Source: an uncultured Lachnospiraceae bacterium
GTDB taxonomy: Bacteria; Bacillota; Clostridia; Lachnospirales; Lachnospiraceae
Assembly: GCA_910586275.1 (NCBI GenBank)
Contig: CAJUIM010000024.1
Location: 1-33,745, forward strand
DNA length: 33,745 nucleotides
Direction: 5' to 3'
A program made the position numbers and the translations under genes. The notes under the pieces were generated by a model that saw nothing but the letters and a program-made list of their open reading frames with translations, ran no database searches and was not told the origin of the DNA. Of this stretch, positions 1 through 8,554 are shown in pieces (position 1 is the stretch's first letter; every line of letters starts with the position of its first letter).

Positions 1-80
1 CTCGCGCACGGGCGTCCGCCTCCCAACATTACATTCAGGCTGAACTGTTACGTTTACCGTGAATAAAATCTGCGGAAATC

Positions 81-109
81 TTGAACCCGTTGAAATAGTA
101 TGCTATAAT
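81..109 (+). promoter_or_regulatory. Probable sigma-A promoter of carAB
   Basis: A TTGAAC box at 81-86 is followed after exactly 17 bases by a perfect TATAAT at 104-109, with an extended -10 TG at 101-102. Transcription would start near 116 and leave a leader of only about 40 nt before carA. That is too short for a PyrR-type attenuator, and none is visible. Confidence 0.8.
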
Positions 110-155
110 TAACCAATTTGGATTTTAGTAAAAGAAAGGATGGCGGGTGAGAAAG

Positions 156-1343
156 ATGGATGCATTTTTAATTTTGGAAGACGGTACCGTGTTTCAGGGG
201 ATACACATCGGTGCGCAAAAAGAAATCATTAGTGAAATCGTATTCAATACGTCCATGGCAGGTTATCCTGAAGTGCTGACCGACCCTTCTTACGCAGGAC
301 AGGCCGTGTGCATGACTTATCCTTTAATCGGTAATTACGGGGTTTGCAAAGAAGATATGGAGGCACGGACAATCTGGCCTGACGGCCTGATTGTCAGGGA
401 ACTGTCCAGAATGGCAAGTAATTTCAGGTCGGATATGACGATTCAGGAATTTCTGGAAAGATACCATGTGCCAGGGATTGCCGGAATTGATACACGCGCA
501 TTGACCAAAATCCTTCGGGAGAAAGGGACAATGAACGGAATGATCACCACCAATGCAGAGTATTCACTCGAAAGTATTCTTCCCCGCCTTAAGCAATACA
601 CTACCGGAAAAGTAGTGGAAAAAGTCACATGTGAACATAAATTTGAGATAAAGGGAGTAAAAACGCTGGAAGAAAACGGCTCCGTTTCAGGCAGTGCAAA
701 ATTCTGCAGGGAGAAGTATGAAGCCGGCGTTCAGGAAAAGAAACCGAGCATGGTAAAACGGCTGAACGGTGCGGGACTGCAGGTGGCTTTGCTGGACTTG
801 GGCGCAAAGGACAATATCGCGGATTCCCTTGTGCGTAGGGGCTGTGACGTAACGGTTTATCCGGCTCTGACTCCGGCGGAGGAAATCATGAGAGATGAGC
901 CGGACGGCATTATGCTCAGCAACGGACCAGGCGATCCGAAGGAATGTATATCCGTGATAGAGGAAGTCAGAAAGCTGTATTATTCGGAAATTCCGATTTT
1001 TGCAATATGTCTGGGACATCAGCTGATGGCGCTGGCAGCGGGAGCCGACACTTACAAAATGAAATACGGACATCGGGGAGGCAACCATCCGGTAAAGGAT
1101 CTGCAGACCGGAAAGGTCTATATTTCCTCACAGAATCATGGCTATGTGGTGGATACGGACAGGCTGGATCCCAAAGTGGCCGTACCGGCGTTCATCAATG
1201 TGAATGACGGTACAAACGAAGGGCTGGCTTATACGGGAAAAAATATTTTCACGGTACAATTCCACCCGGAGGCCTGTCCCGGCCCACAGGACACAGGACA
1301 TTTATTTGACCGGTTTATCGAAACCATAAAAAACAGAATGTGA
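156..1343 (+). CDS. carA: Carbamoyl-phosphate synthase small subunit (glutaminase)
   Basis: CarA hydrolyses glutamine and channels ammonia to CarB to make carbamoyl phosphate for pyrimidines and arginine, in the cytoplasm. The N-terminal CPSase_sm_chain domain begins MDAFLILEDGTVF. The C-terminal class I glutamine amidotransferase domain shows LSNGPGDP, the nucleophile Cys in AICLGHQ (near residue 285), and the His/Glu pair in QFHPEACPGP. A linker of about 30 residues between the two domains (near residues 165-200) is longer than usual, making the protein about 395 residues against about 360 in many relatives. I prefer ATG 156, which has GGTGA just upstream and gives the usual family N-terminus; GTG 147 with AAAGGA six bases upstream is a real alternative. 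The stop TGA at 1341-1343 overlaps the first bases of the tandem repeat, and carB follows 228 bp later. Confidence 0.97.
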   Translation: MDAFLILEDGTVFQGIHIGAQKEIISEIVFNTSMAGYPEVLTDPSYAGQAVCMTYPLIGNYGVCKEDMEARTIWPDGLIVRELSRMASNFRSDMTIQEFLERYHVPGIAGIDTRALTKILREKGTMNGMITTNAEYSLESILPRLKQYTTGKVVEKVTCEHKFEIKGVKTLEENGSVSGSAKFCREKYEAGVQEKKPSMVKRLNGAGLQVALLDLGAKDNIADSLVRRGCDVTVYPALTPAEEIMRDEPDGIMLSNGPGDPKECISVIEEVRKLYYSEIPIFAICLGHQLMALAAGADTYKMKYGHRGGNHPVKDLQTGKVYISSQNHGYVVDTDRLDPKVAVPAFINVNDGTNEGLAYTGKNIFTVQFHPEACPGPQDTGHLFDRFIETIKNRM

Positions 1344-1447
1344 AATCAGCAGGAAGCCTTGCCAGTGCCTGGAAGAATCGCAGAATGAGGAAGTCATTCG
1401 GCGATACTTCCGTGAGAAAGGCACTGGGAAGGGTGGATGCGGTACTG
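1342..1447 (+). repeat. 106-bp hairpin repeat, copy 1, inside carAB
   Basis: First of two identical 106-bp units lying head to tail between carA and carB. Inside it, 1357-1432 is a nested near-palindrome. The arm CCTTGCCAGTGCCT (1357-1370) pairs with 1419-1432 at 13 of 14 positions. GGAAGAATCGC (1371-1381) pairs with 1401-1411 at 10 of 11. GAATGA (1383-1388) pairs with TCATTC (1394-1399) around a five-base loop. A seven-base bulge, 1412-1418, sits on the 3' side. No T-run follows, so it is not an intrinsic terminator. It resembles a REP or MITE-type intergenic repeat by inference; its family is not recognised. Confidence 0.9.
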
Positions 1448-1553
1448 GAAATCAGCAGGAAGCCTTGCCAGTGCCTGGAAGAATCGCAGAATGAGGAAGT
1501 CATTCGGCGATACTTCCGTGAGAAAGGCACTGGGAAGGGTGGATGCGGTACTG
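1448..1553 (+). repeat. 106-bp hairpin repeat, copy 2, inside carAB
   Basis: Exact second copy of 1342-1447, with the match running three bases past the unit end (1554-1556). Its hairpin spans 1463-1538. The two copies are identical by eye, pointing to a recent duplication or ongoing homogenisation. The unit length is not a multiple of three, so the open frame across it shifts between copies, which argues against coding. The carB ribosome binding site begins only a few bases after this copy. Confidence 0.9.
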
Positions 1554-1571
1554 GAATAGAAAGGAAAAGAA

Positions 1572-4500
1572 ATGCCGAAAAATCCTAATGTGAAAAAAGT
1601 GTTGGTAATTGGTTCCGGCCCGATTGTAATAGGGCAGGCGGCGGAATTTGACTATGCGGGCACACAGGCATGCCGCTCCCTGAAGGAAGAGGGTATAGAA
1701 GTAGTGCTGGTAAATTCCAATCCGGCCACGATTATGACGGACCGGGACATTGCGGATAAAGTATATATCGAGCCTCTGACGGCCAAAGTATTGGAACAGA
1801 TTATAGAAAAGGAAAAACCGGATAGTGTGCTTCCCACATTAGGCGGACAGGCAGGGCTGAATCTGGGGATGGAACTGGACGAATCCGGTTTTTTGGAAAA
1901 ACATCATGTGGCTTTGCTCGGAACGACGGCAAAGACAATCAAAAAGGCGGAAGACCGGCTGGAATTCAAAGAAACGATGGAAAAAATCGGAGAACCCTGC
2001 GCGGCATCCTTGGTGGTGGAAAATATACCGGACGGAGTGGCTTTTGCATCCGGGATCGGCTATCCGGTAGTGCTGCGCCCGGCTTATACGCTGGGCGGTT
2101 CCGGCGGCGGCATTGCCCACAATCAGGCGGAATTGGAAAAAATATTGGAAAACGGCCTGCGTTTATCCCGGGTGGGTCAGGTACTGGTAGAGCGGTGCAT
2201 AGCAGGATGGAAGGAAATAGAATATGAGGTAATGCGGGACAGTGCCGGCAATTGCATTACGGTATGCAATATGGAAAATATTGACCCGGTAGGCGTGCAT
2301 ACCGGCGACAGCATTGTAGTGGCTCCGTCTCAGACGCTGGCTGACAAAGAATACCAGATGCTGCGCAGTTCCGCACTGAATATCATCAATGAACTGGAGA
2401 TTACCGGAGGATGCAATGTACAGTTTGCACTGCATCCTACCAGTTTTGAATATTGTGTCATTGAAGTGAATCCCCGTGTCAGCCGTTCTTCCGCGCTGGC
2501 ATCTAAAGCAACCGGATATCCCATTGCCAAAGTGGCCGCTAAGATTGCACTTGGCTATACGCTGGATGAAATTAAAAATGCCATTACGGGAAAGACTTAT
2601 GCCAGCTTTGAGCCTGCGCTGGACTATTGTGTGGTAAAGATTCCAAGGCTTCCTTTTGATAAATTTCTTTCTGCCAAGCGGACACTGACTACTCAGATGA
2701 AAGCCACCGGCGAGGTAATGAGTATCTGCACGAATTTTGAAGGTGCGCTGATGAAAGCAATCCGTTCTTTGGAGCAGCATGTGGACTGTCTGCTGAGCTA
2801 TGATTTTTCCGCACTTTCCAAGGAAGAACTGCTGGAGCGGATGAGGGTTGTGGACGACCAGAGAATCTATGTAATTGCAGAAGCACTCCGCAAAGGCATA
2901 GATTATAAGACGATTTATGATATTACAAGGATAGATCCATGGTTCATTGATAAAATAGCAGTTCTGACAGAGACGGAAGAGAGATTGAGCCAAGGACCGC
3001 TTACCGTAGAATTGCTGAAAGAAGCCAAACGCATGGAATTTCCGGATTCCGTTATCGGCAGACTGACCGGAAGACCGGAAGAGGAAATTAAGCAGATGCG
3101 TTATGACAACGGGATTACGGCGGCGTTTAAAATGGTGGATACCTGTGCGGCAGAGTTTGAGGCCGGTACGCCTTATTATTATTCCTGCTTCGGCAGCGAA
3201 ACTGAGGCAGAGGTAACACACCTCCGGAAAAAAGTATTGGTGCTTGGCTCCGGGCCGATCCGTATTGGGCAGGGAATTGAGTTCGACTATTGTTCCGTTC
3301 ATGCAACCTGGGCCTTTGCAAAGGCAGGGTATGAGACGATAATCGTCAACAATAATCCGGAAACTGTAAGTACCGATTTTGATATTGCGGATAAACTTTA
3401 TTTTGAGCCTTTGACATCGGAAGATGTGGAAAACATTGTCAGGACGGAAAAACCGGACGGAGCCGTTGTACAGTTTGGCGGGCAGACGGCAATTAAGCTG
3501 ACGGAAAGCCTGATGAAGATGGGAGTGCCTATTTGGGGCACCAGCGCGGAAAATGTGGATGCGGCGGAGGACAGGGAACTGTTCGACAAGATTTTGGAGC
3601 AGTGCCGGATTCCAAGACCTTCCGGCGGTACCGTGTACACGGCACAAGAGGCAAAACAGGTGGCTAACCGGTTAGGTTATCCGGTTCTGGTCCGGCCATC
3701 CTATGTGCTTGGGGGACAGGGAATGCAGATTGCCATTTCCGACAAAGAAGTGGAGGAATTCATGGCAATCATTAACCGGGTTGCCCAAGATCATCCTATT
3801 CTGGTGGACAAATATTTACAGGGCAAAGAAATTGAAGTGGATGCGGTCTGCGACGGGACGGATATTTTAATACCGGGCATTATGGAGCATATCGAAAGAG
3901 CCGGGGTACATTCCGGCGACAGTATTTCCGTATATCCGGCACAGACAATCAGTGAAAAAGTGAAGGAGACTATCGGGGAATATACAAGGCGGCTGGCCAA
4001 GGCTCTGCATGTGGTGGGACTGATCAATATTCAGTTCATTGCGGTAGGGGAAGAGGTCTATGTCATCGAGGTTAACCCCCGATCCTCCAGGACGGTGCCT
4101 TATATCAGCAAGGTGACCGGAATCCCTATTGTGGATTTGGCCACGGAGGTGATGATCGGGAAAACAATAAGGGAATTGGGCTATGAGCCGGGGCTTCAGA
4201 AAGAAGCCGGCTATGTGGCGGTTAAAATGCCCGTATTTTCTTTTGAAAAAATCCGCGGCGCGGAAATCAGCTTGGGGCCGGAAATGAAGTCCACAGGCGA
4301 GTGCCTTGGCATTTCCCAAACATTTCATGAAGCTTTGTACAAGGCTTTTCTCGGCGCAGGCGTAAATCTGCCTAAATTCCGGCAGATGATTATTACGGTA
4401 AAGGATGCGGATAAGGGAGAGGCCATTGAAGTGGGAAGGCGTTTCGAAAAGCTGGGATATACGATATATGCCACCAGAAGCACGGCAAATGCACTGAAGG

Positions 4501-4772
4501 AGGCCGGAGTCAATGCCAGAAAGGTGAATAAAATTCAGCAGGAGTCTCCGACTGTCATGGACTTGATCCTTGGGCATAAGATAGATCTTGTCATCGACAC
4601 GCCGACACAGGGGAGGGATAAATCACGGGACGGTTTCCTCATCCGCCGGACGGCGATTGAGACAGGGGTGAACTGCCTGACTTCACTGGATACGGCGAAA
4701 GCCCTTGTAACCAGTCTGGAAAACGTGGGCGGAGAGGAAAAGCTGACATTAGTGGATATTGCGTCTTTATAA
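1572..4772 (+). CDS. carB: Carbamoyl-phosphate synthase large subunit
   Basis: CarB uses two ATP to turn bicarbonate and CarA-derived ammonia into carbamoyl phosphate. At 1066 residues it has the usual family length. It contains the internal duplication: an N-terminal half (about 1-400) starting KKVLVIGSGPIVIGQAAEFD and a C-terminal half (about 550-930) starting KKVLVLGSGPIRIGQGIEFD, each with an ATP-grasp domain (LRPAYTLGGSGGG and VRPSYVLGGQGMQ loops; EVNPRVSRSSALASKATGYP and EVNPRSSRTVPYISKVTGIP). An oligomerisation region lies between them. The C-terminal MGS-like allosteric domain (about 935-1066) carries DLVIDTP. AGAAAGGA at 1558-1564, seven bases before ATG 1572, supports the start. The two hairpin repeats upstream sit in its 5' leader, which is unusual for a carAB operon. 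Confidence 0.98.
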   Translation: MPKNPNVKKVLVIGSGPIVIGQAAEFDYAGTQACRSLKEEGIEVVLVNSNPATIMTDRDIADKVYIEPLTAKVLEQIIEKEKPDSVLPTLGGQAGLNLGMELDESGFLEKHHVALLGTTAKTIKKAEDRLEFKETMEKIGEPCAASLVVENIPDGVAFASGIGYPVVLRPAYTLGGSGGGIAHNQAELEKILENGLRLSRVGQVLVERCIAGWKEIEYEVMRDSAGNCITVCNMENIDPVGVHTGDSIVVAPSQTLADKEYQMLRSSALNIINELEITGGCNVQFALHPTSFEYCVIEVNPRVSRSSALASKATGYPIAKVAAKIALGYTLDEIKNAITGKTYASFEPALDYCVVKIPRLPFDKFLSAKRTLTTQMKATGEVMSICTNFEGALMKAIRSLEQHVDCLLSYDFSALSKEELLERMRVVDDQRIYVIAEALRKGIDYKTIYDITRIDPWFIDKIAVLTETEERLSQGPLTVELLKEAKRMEFPDSVIGRLTGRPEEEIKQMRYDNGITAAFKMVDTCAAEFEAGTPYYYSCFGSETEAEVTHLRKKVLVLGSGPIRIGQGIEFDYCSVHATWAFAKAGYETIIVNNNPETVSTDFDIADKLYFEPLTSEDVENIVRTEKPDGAVVQFGGQTAIKLTESLMKMGVPIWGTSAENVDAAEDRELFDKILEQCRIPRPSGGTVYTAQEAKQVANRLGYPVLVRPSYVLGGQGMQIAISDKEVEEFMAIINRVAQDHPILVDKYLQGKEIEVDAVCDGTDILIPGIMEHIERAGVHSGDSISVYPAQTISEKVKETIGEYTRRLAKALHVVGLINIQFIAVGEEVYVIEVNPRSSRTVPYISKVTGIPIVDLATEVMIGKTIRELGYEPGLQKEAGYVAVKMPVFSFEKIRGAEISLGPEMKSTGECLGISQTFHEALYKAFLGAGVNLPKFRQMIITVKDADKGEAIEVGRRFEKLGYTIYATRSTANALKEAGVNARKVNKIQQESPTVMDLILGHKIDLVIDTPTQGRDKSRDGFLIRRTAIETGVNCLTSLDTAKALVTSLENVGGEEKLTLVDIASL

Positions 4773-4887
4773 CGGCAGGAGCGGCAGGATGGCAGAGTGC
4801 GGGAATGATGTTGGGCGCAGAGGATAAAGCGTTTGAAAGTGCCGGTTTTTCTGTCTTCTGCCAATGAAGTTACGTCAGGGGGAGAGG

Positions 4888-5637
4888 ATGGGGAATAAAA
4901 AATCCGGATATTCGGTTTTAAAGTATTTTATATTGGGAATTCTGGTCTGTCTGCTTTGTCTGTTTCTGCCGGAAAGAACAATGGATTTGGGCAACGGCAC
5001 ATTACTTACGGAAAAGGAGATGCGGAGCATCGTAAGGGGACGGATGAGGCAAATGCGGGAACTTGGGATCACGGAGGCAGAGGAGGAACTGGAAGAAGTG
5101 ATTTTTGCCCAGTGGGCCGGTTATTTGATGAGGTCGATCAATCTGACGGAAGAAATGAATCAGATTGATAGTGTTATTTATTATTGTATTGGTGCCGGCA
5201 AATATGATCCTAAGACTTGGGAATGGACTCCTTCCTCGGAACAGGTATATATGTTTGATATGGAAGTATTCAGCATCGGCAGCATGTATACGGATTTCCT
5301 GCGAGGCATTCTGCCGCTGATGGGAGACGATGTGCGTATAACGGATATGGAGGAAGATTCCGGCGGGGTGGATGAGGAATCGGGAACCGGGACGCAGATT
5401 CTGCGGTTTCGGTGCAACGGGAATCCGTATGAATTCCGGGCAGAGGCATATTATGACTGGATGGACTTGAAAGTGATAGACTTTATGAACGGGGTTTTGA
5501 AGCAGGAAAAAACCGGAAAGCAGCTCTGGGCGGCATCTGACGGCGGACAGGGTATCATTATTTTTTATAATACGGAAAAATGGGCAAAGCAGTATGAGAA
5601 AAAGATGGGATACAAATTAGTAGGTTCTGCGGAATAG
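4888..5637 (+). CDS. Membrane-anchored protein of unknown function
   Basis: I do not recognise this 249-residue protein. After a short basic N-terminus (GNKKSGYSVLK) there is one hydrophobic segment (about residues 12-28, YFILGILVCLLCLFLP) with no clear lipobox. The rest is hydrophilic and acidic, so it is probably a single-pass protein with an extracytoplasmic domain. ATG 4888 is chosen because AGGGGGAGAGG lies directly upstream; ATG 4864 in the same frame lacks such a site. It follows carB after 115 bp with no evident promoter or terminator. Its stop lies inside the ribosome binding region of queH, so the two are probably co-transcribed. No function can be offered. Confidence 0.75.
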   Translation: MGNKKSGYSVLKYFILGILVCLLCLFLPERTMDLGNGTLLTEKEMRSIVRGRMRQMRELGITEAEEELEEVIFAQWAGYLMRSINLTEEMNQIDSVIYYCIGAGKYDPKTWEWTPSSEQVYMFDMEVFSIGSMYTDFLRGILPLMGDDVRITDMEEDSGGVDEESGTGTQILRFRCNGNPYEFRAEAYYDWMDLKVIDFMNGVLKQEKTGKQLWAASDGGQGIIIFYNTEKWAKQYEKKMGYKLVGSAE

Positions 5638-5649
5638 GGGTGAGAATGC

Positions 5650-6333
5650 ATGGCGAATCCGAGAAATTATGCAAAAGAACTGGACAGGTTGATAGGAGGG
5701 CTGGAAGAATCTGCAGAAAGGGGAAAGAAGGTATTGCTTCATAGCTGCTGCGCTCCCTGCAGCAGCTATGTGATGGAGTATCTGCGGGAATATTTCAATC
5801 TGACGGTATTTTATTATAATCCTAACATTACGGAGACGGAAGAATATCGGAAGCGTGTGCAGGAACAGAAGCGGCTTATTGCGGAATACAACAGACAGGT
5901 GGAAAAAGGGGATTTTGCCGGAATGCATTCTTCCCAATGCGCTAGGAGGATTCATATTCTGGAAGGGGAGTATGAGCCGGAGCGTTTTCATGGGTTGGCA
6001 AAGGGGCTGGAGGCATGTCCCGAAGGCGGGGAACGGTGTTTTCTATGCTATAGGCTGCGGCTGGAGAAAACGGCGGAAACTGCGGCAGAACTGAATTTTG
6101 ACTATTTCACTACCACTCTGACCATCAGCCCGCTGAAAAATGCGCAGAAGCTGAACGAAATCGGGGAAGAACTGGCCCGTAAATACGCGGTGGCATTCCT
6201 TCCTTCCGACTTTAAGAAGAAAGACGGTTATAAACGTTCGGTGGAACTGTCCGGGCAGTTTGGCCTATACCGGCAGAACTATTGCGGATGTGTATATTCC
6301 AAGTCGGACAACCGGTCGGTATCCCGGCCGTAA
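5650..6333 (+). CDS. queH: Epoxyqueuosine reductase QueH
   Basis: QueH, formerly DUF208, reduces epoxyqueuosine to queuosine in tRNA, the last step of Q34 modification, and is non-orthologous to QueG. The 227-residue protein has the family motifs: HSCCAPCSSY (C33, C34, C37), a second cysteine pair in RCFLCYRLRLEKTA, the segment FTTTLTISPLKN, and a C-terminal YCGCVYS. These cysteines bind the iron-sulfur cluster and metal in characterised QueH. ATG 5650 follows AGGGGTGAG, which overlaps the stop region of the preceding gene. No other queuosine gene lies nearby. Confidence 0.93.
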   Translation: MANPRNYAKELDRLIGGLEESAERGKKVLLHSCCAPCSSYVMEYLREYFNLTVFYYNPNITETEEYRKRVQEQKRLIAEYNRQVEKGDFAGMHSSQCARRIHILEGEYEPERFHGLAKGLEACPEGGERCFLCYRLRLEKTAETAAELNFDYFTTTLTISPLKNAQKLNEIGEELARKYAVAFLPSDFKKKDGYKRSVELSGQFGLYRQNYCGCVYSKSDNRSVSRP

Positions 6334-6377
6334 ACATTTTCTGCATGGGAAACAGTGTAAGTCAAAATAGGCAATAT

Positions 6378-6398
6378 CGCACAGAATCATTATGTGCG
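6378..6398. repeat. Short inverted repeat upstream of argS
   Basis: CGCACA (6378-6383) and TGTGCG (6393-6398) are perfect inverted arms around a nine-base spacer, in the 98-bp gap between queH and argS. It could be a small hairpin in the argS leader or a protein binding site. TATTAT at 6405-6410 could be a -10 box, but no convincing -35 is placed. Confidence 0.4.
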
Positions 6399-6431
6399 TT
6401 TAGCTATTATATTTCGGAAAGGAAGAGAAGG

Positions 6432-8204
6432 ATGGAAAAGATATTGGACGCAGTATCAAAGGAGATGAAGCAGGCATTTTTGGCGGCAGGCTATGACAGG
6501 GAACTGGGAAAGGTGACTGTCTCCAACCGGCTGGATTTATGCGAATATCAATGTAACGGTGCAATGGCAGGTGCGAAGCAGTACAAAAAAGCGCCCATTA
6601 TGATTGCGCAGGATGTGGTAAAGGCATTGGAGGGCAGTACGGTTTTCTCGGAGGTGAACGCGGTGAACCCGGGTTTCCTGAATCTAAAACTGAATGGGGA
6701 ATTTGTGAGAGAATATCTGGTTCGGATGAAGCAGGAGGAGAAGTTCGGGATTGCCATGCCGGAGCATCCGAAGAAAATCATGCTCGACTATGGCGGGCCG
6801 AATGTGGCAAAGCCGCTTCATGTAGGACACCTTCGTTCGGCAATCATAGGGGAGAGCGTGAAACGGATTGCCCGGTATATGGGGCATGAGGTAATAGGCG
6901 ATATCCACTTAGGTGACTGGGGGCTGCAGATGGGGCTGATCATTACCGAACTCAAGGAGCGGCAGCCCGGCTTGGTATATTTTGATGAGGAATATGCTGG
7001 GGATTATCCAAAGGAGCCTCCTTTCACGATTTCCGAATTAGAGGAAATATATCCTACGGCCAGCGGAAAATCGAAAACCGATGCGGCCTATAAGGAAAGA
7101 GCCATGGAAGCCACCTTTAAGCTCCAGAACGGAGTGAAGGGATACCGTGCCCTCTGGCATCATATCATGCAGGTATCCGTGGCGGACCTTAAGAAGAACT
7201 ATCATAACCTAAGTGTGGAATTTGATCTTTGGAAGGGAGAGTCCGATGTCCATGATTTGATTCCTGCAATGGTAGAATATATGAAGAGGGAAGGCTATGC
7301 CTATATCAGTGAGGGCGCTTTGGTAGTGGATGTGAAGGAGGAGACAGATACAAAGGAAATCCCTCCCTGCATGATTTTGAAATCGGACGGCGCATCTTTG
7401 TATAATACGACAGACTTGGCCACCATTATGGAACGGATGGAACATATCAATCCTGACCGGTTTATTTATGTGGTGGACAAAAGACAGGAATTATATTTTG
7501 AACAAGTATTCCGCTGTGCAAGAAAGACGCAATTGGTCAAACCGGAAACGGAACTGAAATTTCTGGGATTTGGCACAATGAACGGCAAGGACGGTAAGCC
7601 TTTTAAGACAAGAGAAGGCGGTGTAATGCGGCTGGAGTCTTTGGTTCATGAAATCAACGAGGAAATGTACCGCAAGATTATCAGTCAGGAAACCCGCTCC
7701 ATGCCGGAGGAGGAGGCACGGGAGACGGCAAAAGTGGTTGCTTTGTCTGCATTGAAGTACGGTGATTTATCCAATCAGGCTTCCAAAGATTATATTTTCG
7801 ATATTGACCGCTTTACCTCTTCGGAAGGAGATACCGGCCCCTATATTTTATATACTGTTGCCCGCATTAAGTCCATCCTTGCCAAATATAAAGAAGCGGG
7901 CGGGCAGCTTGATTCCGTAGTTCTGCAGCCGGCAGCAAGCGAGTCGGAGAAAAGCCTGATGCTGGAATTGGCGGGATTTCAGGCTATGATGGAGGGGGCC
8001 TATGAGGAAACCGCGCCCCATAAAGTATGCGCTTTTATTTATAGCCTGGCCAATGCATTCAACCGTTTTTACCATGAGACAAAGATTCTGACAGAGGAAG
8101 ACTGCAGCAGGAAAGAAGGGTGGATTGCACTGCTGGTACTGGTTCGGGACGTGCTGGAAACTTGCATTGATGTGCTGGGATTTTCGGCACCTGAGAGGAT
8201 GTAA
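6432..8204 (+). CDS. argS: Arginine--tRNA ligase
   Basis: Class I aminoacyl-tRNA synthetase charging tRNA-Arg. The 590-residue protein has an ArgS N-terminal additional domain (about 1-90), the HIGH-type motif PLHVGHLRSAIIGES near residue 128, the KMSKS-equivalent segment GKPFKTREGGVMRL near 395, and a C-terminal DALR anticodon-binding domain ending LGFSAPERM. I chose ATG 6432, preceded by GGAAAGGAAGAGAAGG, although the frame stays open upstream to 6282 and overlaps queH. There is no T-box upstream: the gap is short and lacks the antiterminator consensus. Confidence 0.97.
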   Translation: MEKILDAVSKEMKQAFLAAGYDRELGKVTVSNRLDLCEYQCNGAMAGAKQYKKAPIMIAQDVVKALEGSTVFSEVNAVNPGFLNLKLNGEFVREYLVRMKQEEKFGIAMPEHPKKIMLDYGGPNVAKPLHVGHLRSAIIGESVKRIARYMGHEVIGDIHLGDWGLQMGLIITELKERQPGLVYFDEEYAGDYPKEPPFTISELEEIYPTASGKSKTDAAYKERAMEATFKLQNGVKGYRALWHHIMQVSVADLKKNYHNLSVEFDLWKGESDVHDLIPAMVEYMKREGYAYISEGALVVDVKEETDTKEIPPCMILKSDGASLYNTTDLATIMERMEHINPDRFIYVVDKRQELYFEQVFRCARKTQLVKPETELKFLGFGTMNGKDGKPFKTREGGVMRLESLVHEINEEMYRKIISQETRSMPEEEARETAKVVALSALKYGDLSNQASKDYIFDIDRFTSSEGDTGPYILYTVARIKSILAKYKEAGGQLDSVVLQPAASESEKSLMLELAGFQAMMEGAYEETAPHKVCAFIYSLANAFNRFYHETKILTEEDCSRKEGWIALLVLVRDVLETCIDVLGFSAPERM

Positions 8205-8244
8205 GGTCAGAGCGGGTCTGAACACTGCTTTCCGGCAGATGTGT

Positions 8245-8334
8245 GTCACAATTTGTGGGAGATTTGTGCCAAAGGAAGGGCGCATAGCGGGCTATGTAAC
8301 CTGAATTTGGCGCAAATATCACGCAAAGCGGGAC
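8245..8334. repeat. Imperfect palindromic element after argS
   Basis: GATTTGTGCCAAA (8261-8273) is inverted relative to TTTGGCGCAAATATC (8306-8320), pairing almost fully if G-U is allowed. Weaker complementarity continues outward (GTCAC from 8245 against GGAC ending 8334). The interior carries a small hairpin, CATAG and CTATG around CGGG (8283-8296). No T-run follows, so a simple intrinsic terminator is unlikely. It could be an intergenic palindromic repeat, a 3' stability element for argS mRNA, or a structured RNA. Confidence 0.5.
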
Positions 8335-8453
8335 GTTTGGATATCAGGGAATGAATTTTCATACATGCTCCAGGAGAATTATATAATATCCGTTACTTTG
8401 TGCCGTCGGTACAAAATCGGAAATGGATTTCCGTAAGCGTTGGGATTTATGGA

Positions 8454-8482
8454 TAGACATTTAAGCTTAAAGATGCTATACT
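8454..8482 (+). promoter_or_regulatory. Probable promoter of the hybrid histidine kinase gene
   Basis: TAGACA at 8454-8459 and TATACT at 8477-8482 are separated by 17 bases, each one mismatch from consensus. A start near 8489 would give a leader of about 147 nt that includes a terminator-like hairpin. A second TATAAT at 8492-8497 lacks a good -35. Confidence 0.6.
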
Positions 8483-8513
8483 AAGCAGAGTTATAATATA
8501 TGGAAAAGCAGTA

Positions 8514-8554
8514 GTGGATTGCCGGCGGCAGATGGGTATGCAATCCGCTTTTGT
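8514..8554 (+). terminator. Terminator-like hairpin in the kinase leader
   Basis: GTGGATTGC (8514-8522) pairs with GCAATCCGC (8540-8548), nine pairs including one G-U, around a 17-base loop, followed by TTTTGTT. It lies about 25 nt after the predicted start of the promoter at 8454-8482, so it would end a short transcript or attenuate the kinase gene. It could instead catch read-through from argS. Confidence 0.5.

Noticed and set aside
81..155. A PyrR-type attenuator or riboswitch in front of carA
   Set aside because: The promoter at 81-109 leaves a leader of only about 40 nt, with no hairpin and T-run.
687..1088. A 133-codon minus-strand frame inside carA
   Set aside because: It lies opposite the conserved glutaminase domain of carA and lacks any recognisable motif.
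1428..1448. AGGGTGGATGCGG resembling a T-box antiterminator core (AGGGTGGNACCGCG)
   Set aside because: Only the first seven bases agree; there is no specifier stem, no terminator, and carB is not a typical T-box target. It is part of the repeat unit.
1340..1588. An 82-codon plus-strand open frame across the carA-carB gap
   Set aside because: It is produced by the tandem 106-bp repeats, which shift frame between copies; there is no ribosome binding site and it overlaps the carB start.
2163..3647. A 494-codon minus-strand open frame opposite carB
   Set aside because: It is antisense to an unmistakable carB, has low-complexity Cys/His/Arg-rich composition and no domain; a shadow of codon bias.
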